Source: JAMHWF01 sp048500255
GTDB lineage: Bacteria; Pseudomonadota; Gammaproteobacteria; Burkholderiales; Burkholderiaceae_C
Assembly (NCBI GenBank): GCA_048500255.1
Contig: JASNYH010000005.1
Coordinates: 124,001-188,000 of the forward strand
DNA length: 64,000 bases
Direction: 5' to 3'
The notes under the pieces were generated by a model, which was given only the letters and a program-made list of their open reading frames with translations, was not told the origin of the DNA and did no database searches. Of the stretch, positions 63,728 through 64,000 are shown one piece after another (position 1 is the stretch's first letter; each line of letters begins with the position of its first letter). The position numbers and the translations under genes are program-made.

Positions 63728-64000
63728 CTAGAGGGGGACCTGCCGCGTGGCGGTGACGAAGGCCTGGTGGCCATCGCGCGTCACCTTGCCGCAGAGCACG
63801 CGGGTGTCATCGAGCCACTCGACGGACCGGGGGCTCTTCGTGGGGTCGACGGCCTTGATGACGAAGAAGGCGGCTTCGCTGTCGTGCTCGAGCGCGTAGT
63901 CCACCCAGTGCTCCTGTTTGTTCACGCCGGCCGTGTTGTTCCAGTTCCGGTCCGAGACGAGCACGCGCATCTGTCCGTCCACCATGCGGACGTGGTCCTG
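63728..64000 (-). CDS. Hypothetical protein, C-terminal part (runs off window)
   Basis: The minus-strand frame is open from the window edge to a TAG at 63728-63730, with an internal Met at 63985. Visible: MRVLVSDRNWNNTAG, HWVDYALEHDSEAAFFVIKA and VLCGKVTRDGHQAFVTATRQ. The pattern of strands (VEWLDDTRVLCGKVTRDG) suggests a small beta-rich domain. No family recognised. Confidence 0.5.
   Translation of the reverse strand, partial: QDHVRMVDGQMRVLVSDRNWNNTAGVNKQEHWVDYALEHDSEAAFFVIKAVDPTKSPRSVEWLDDTRVLCGKVTRDGHQAFVTATRQVPL

Overview
The window looks like a piece of a high-GC betaproteobacterial chromosome, most likely Burkholderiales. The evidence is the run of Bug-type (TctC-like) periplasmic receptors without their permeases, a Burkholderiales-style trimeric porin, many class III (CaiB/BaiF) CoA-transferases and several LysR regulators. 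No species call is justified. It reads as a mosaic catabolic island for aromatic and dicarboxylic acids, patched by IS5-family insertions and by gene decay.

Layout. 1-6037: the 3' end of a UbiX-like flavin prenyltransferase, a UbiD-family decarboxylase and two class III CoA-transferases split by an intact IS5-family element (3637-4800). This has the gene content of an anaerobic phthaloyl-CoA module. 6178-12349: a LysR gene divergent from a DMSO-reductase-type molybdoenzyme operon (four-cluster ferredoxin, NrfD/DmsC-like anchor, MoaD-like protein, 850-residue catalytic subunit), then a PEBP protein. 12659-14010: an ABM-domain membrane protein, a fossil IS end and a gamma-class carbonic anhydrase-like protein. 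14905-24895: a benzoate-dioxygenase-like alpha/beta pair, a Bug receptor, a 3-hydroxyacyl-CoA dehydrogenase, a porin, an MFS permease, a degenerate Gfo/Idh/MocA protein and a LysR regulator.

25003-29969: a citryl-CoA-lyase-like protein, then a scar of three fused gene fragments, then an intact CoA-transferase and acyl-CoA dehydrogenase. 30045-37610: an aerobic phthalate 4,5-dioxygenase pathway cluster (MarR regulator, hemerythrin, oxygenase, 4,5-dihydroxyphthalate decarboxylase, Bug receptor, FMN/2Fe-2S reductase, dihydrodiol dehydrogenase, TauE/SafE permease). 37992-42340: an SDR, a TRAP transporter and an isochorismatase-fold amidohydrolase. 42389-50709 (minus strand): a three-gene biotin carboxylase, an aldehyde dehydrogenase, a ThDP-dependent decarboxylase and a Bug receptor. 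51129-60805: an HTH-fused citrate synthase-like protein divergent from hyuA-hyuB, a racemase/isomerase, a D-2-hydroxyacid dehydrogenase, a class II aldolase, an extra NadC and a PNPOx-like protein. 60991-64000: a LysR gene, a second intact copy of the IS and a CIA30-like protein.

The main non-gene signal is a shared promoter element. Eight intergenic sites carry TCAAGATTGATC or a close variant. In six of them the TTGATC/TTGATT/TTGAAC part is followed by exactly 17 nt and a TANNNT -10 box, with one more at 18 nt. They precede the benzoate-type dioxygenase, Bug receptors, the porin, the Gfo/Idh/MocA homologue, the SDR-TRAP operon and hyuAB, so they look like one regulon whose regulator is not obvious here. 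A second dyad, TTAGGYGACTAA, lies just downstream of predicted -10 boxes of both the phthalate operon and the carboxylase operon, and probably marks MarR control of two distant operons. The gene content suggests that both aerobic (4,5-dihydroxyphthalate) and oxygen-independent (phthaloyl-CoA) attack on phthalate are encoded within about 37 kb. The first is well supported by sequence; the second is inferred from gene content.
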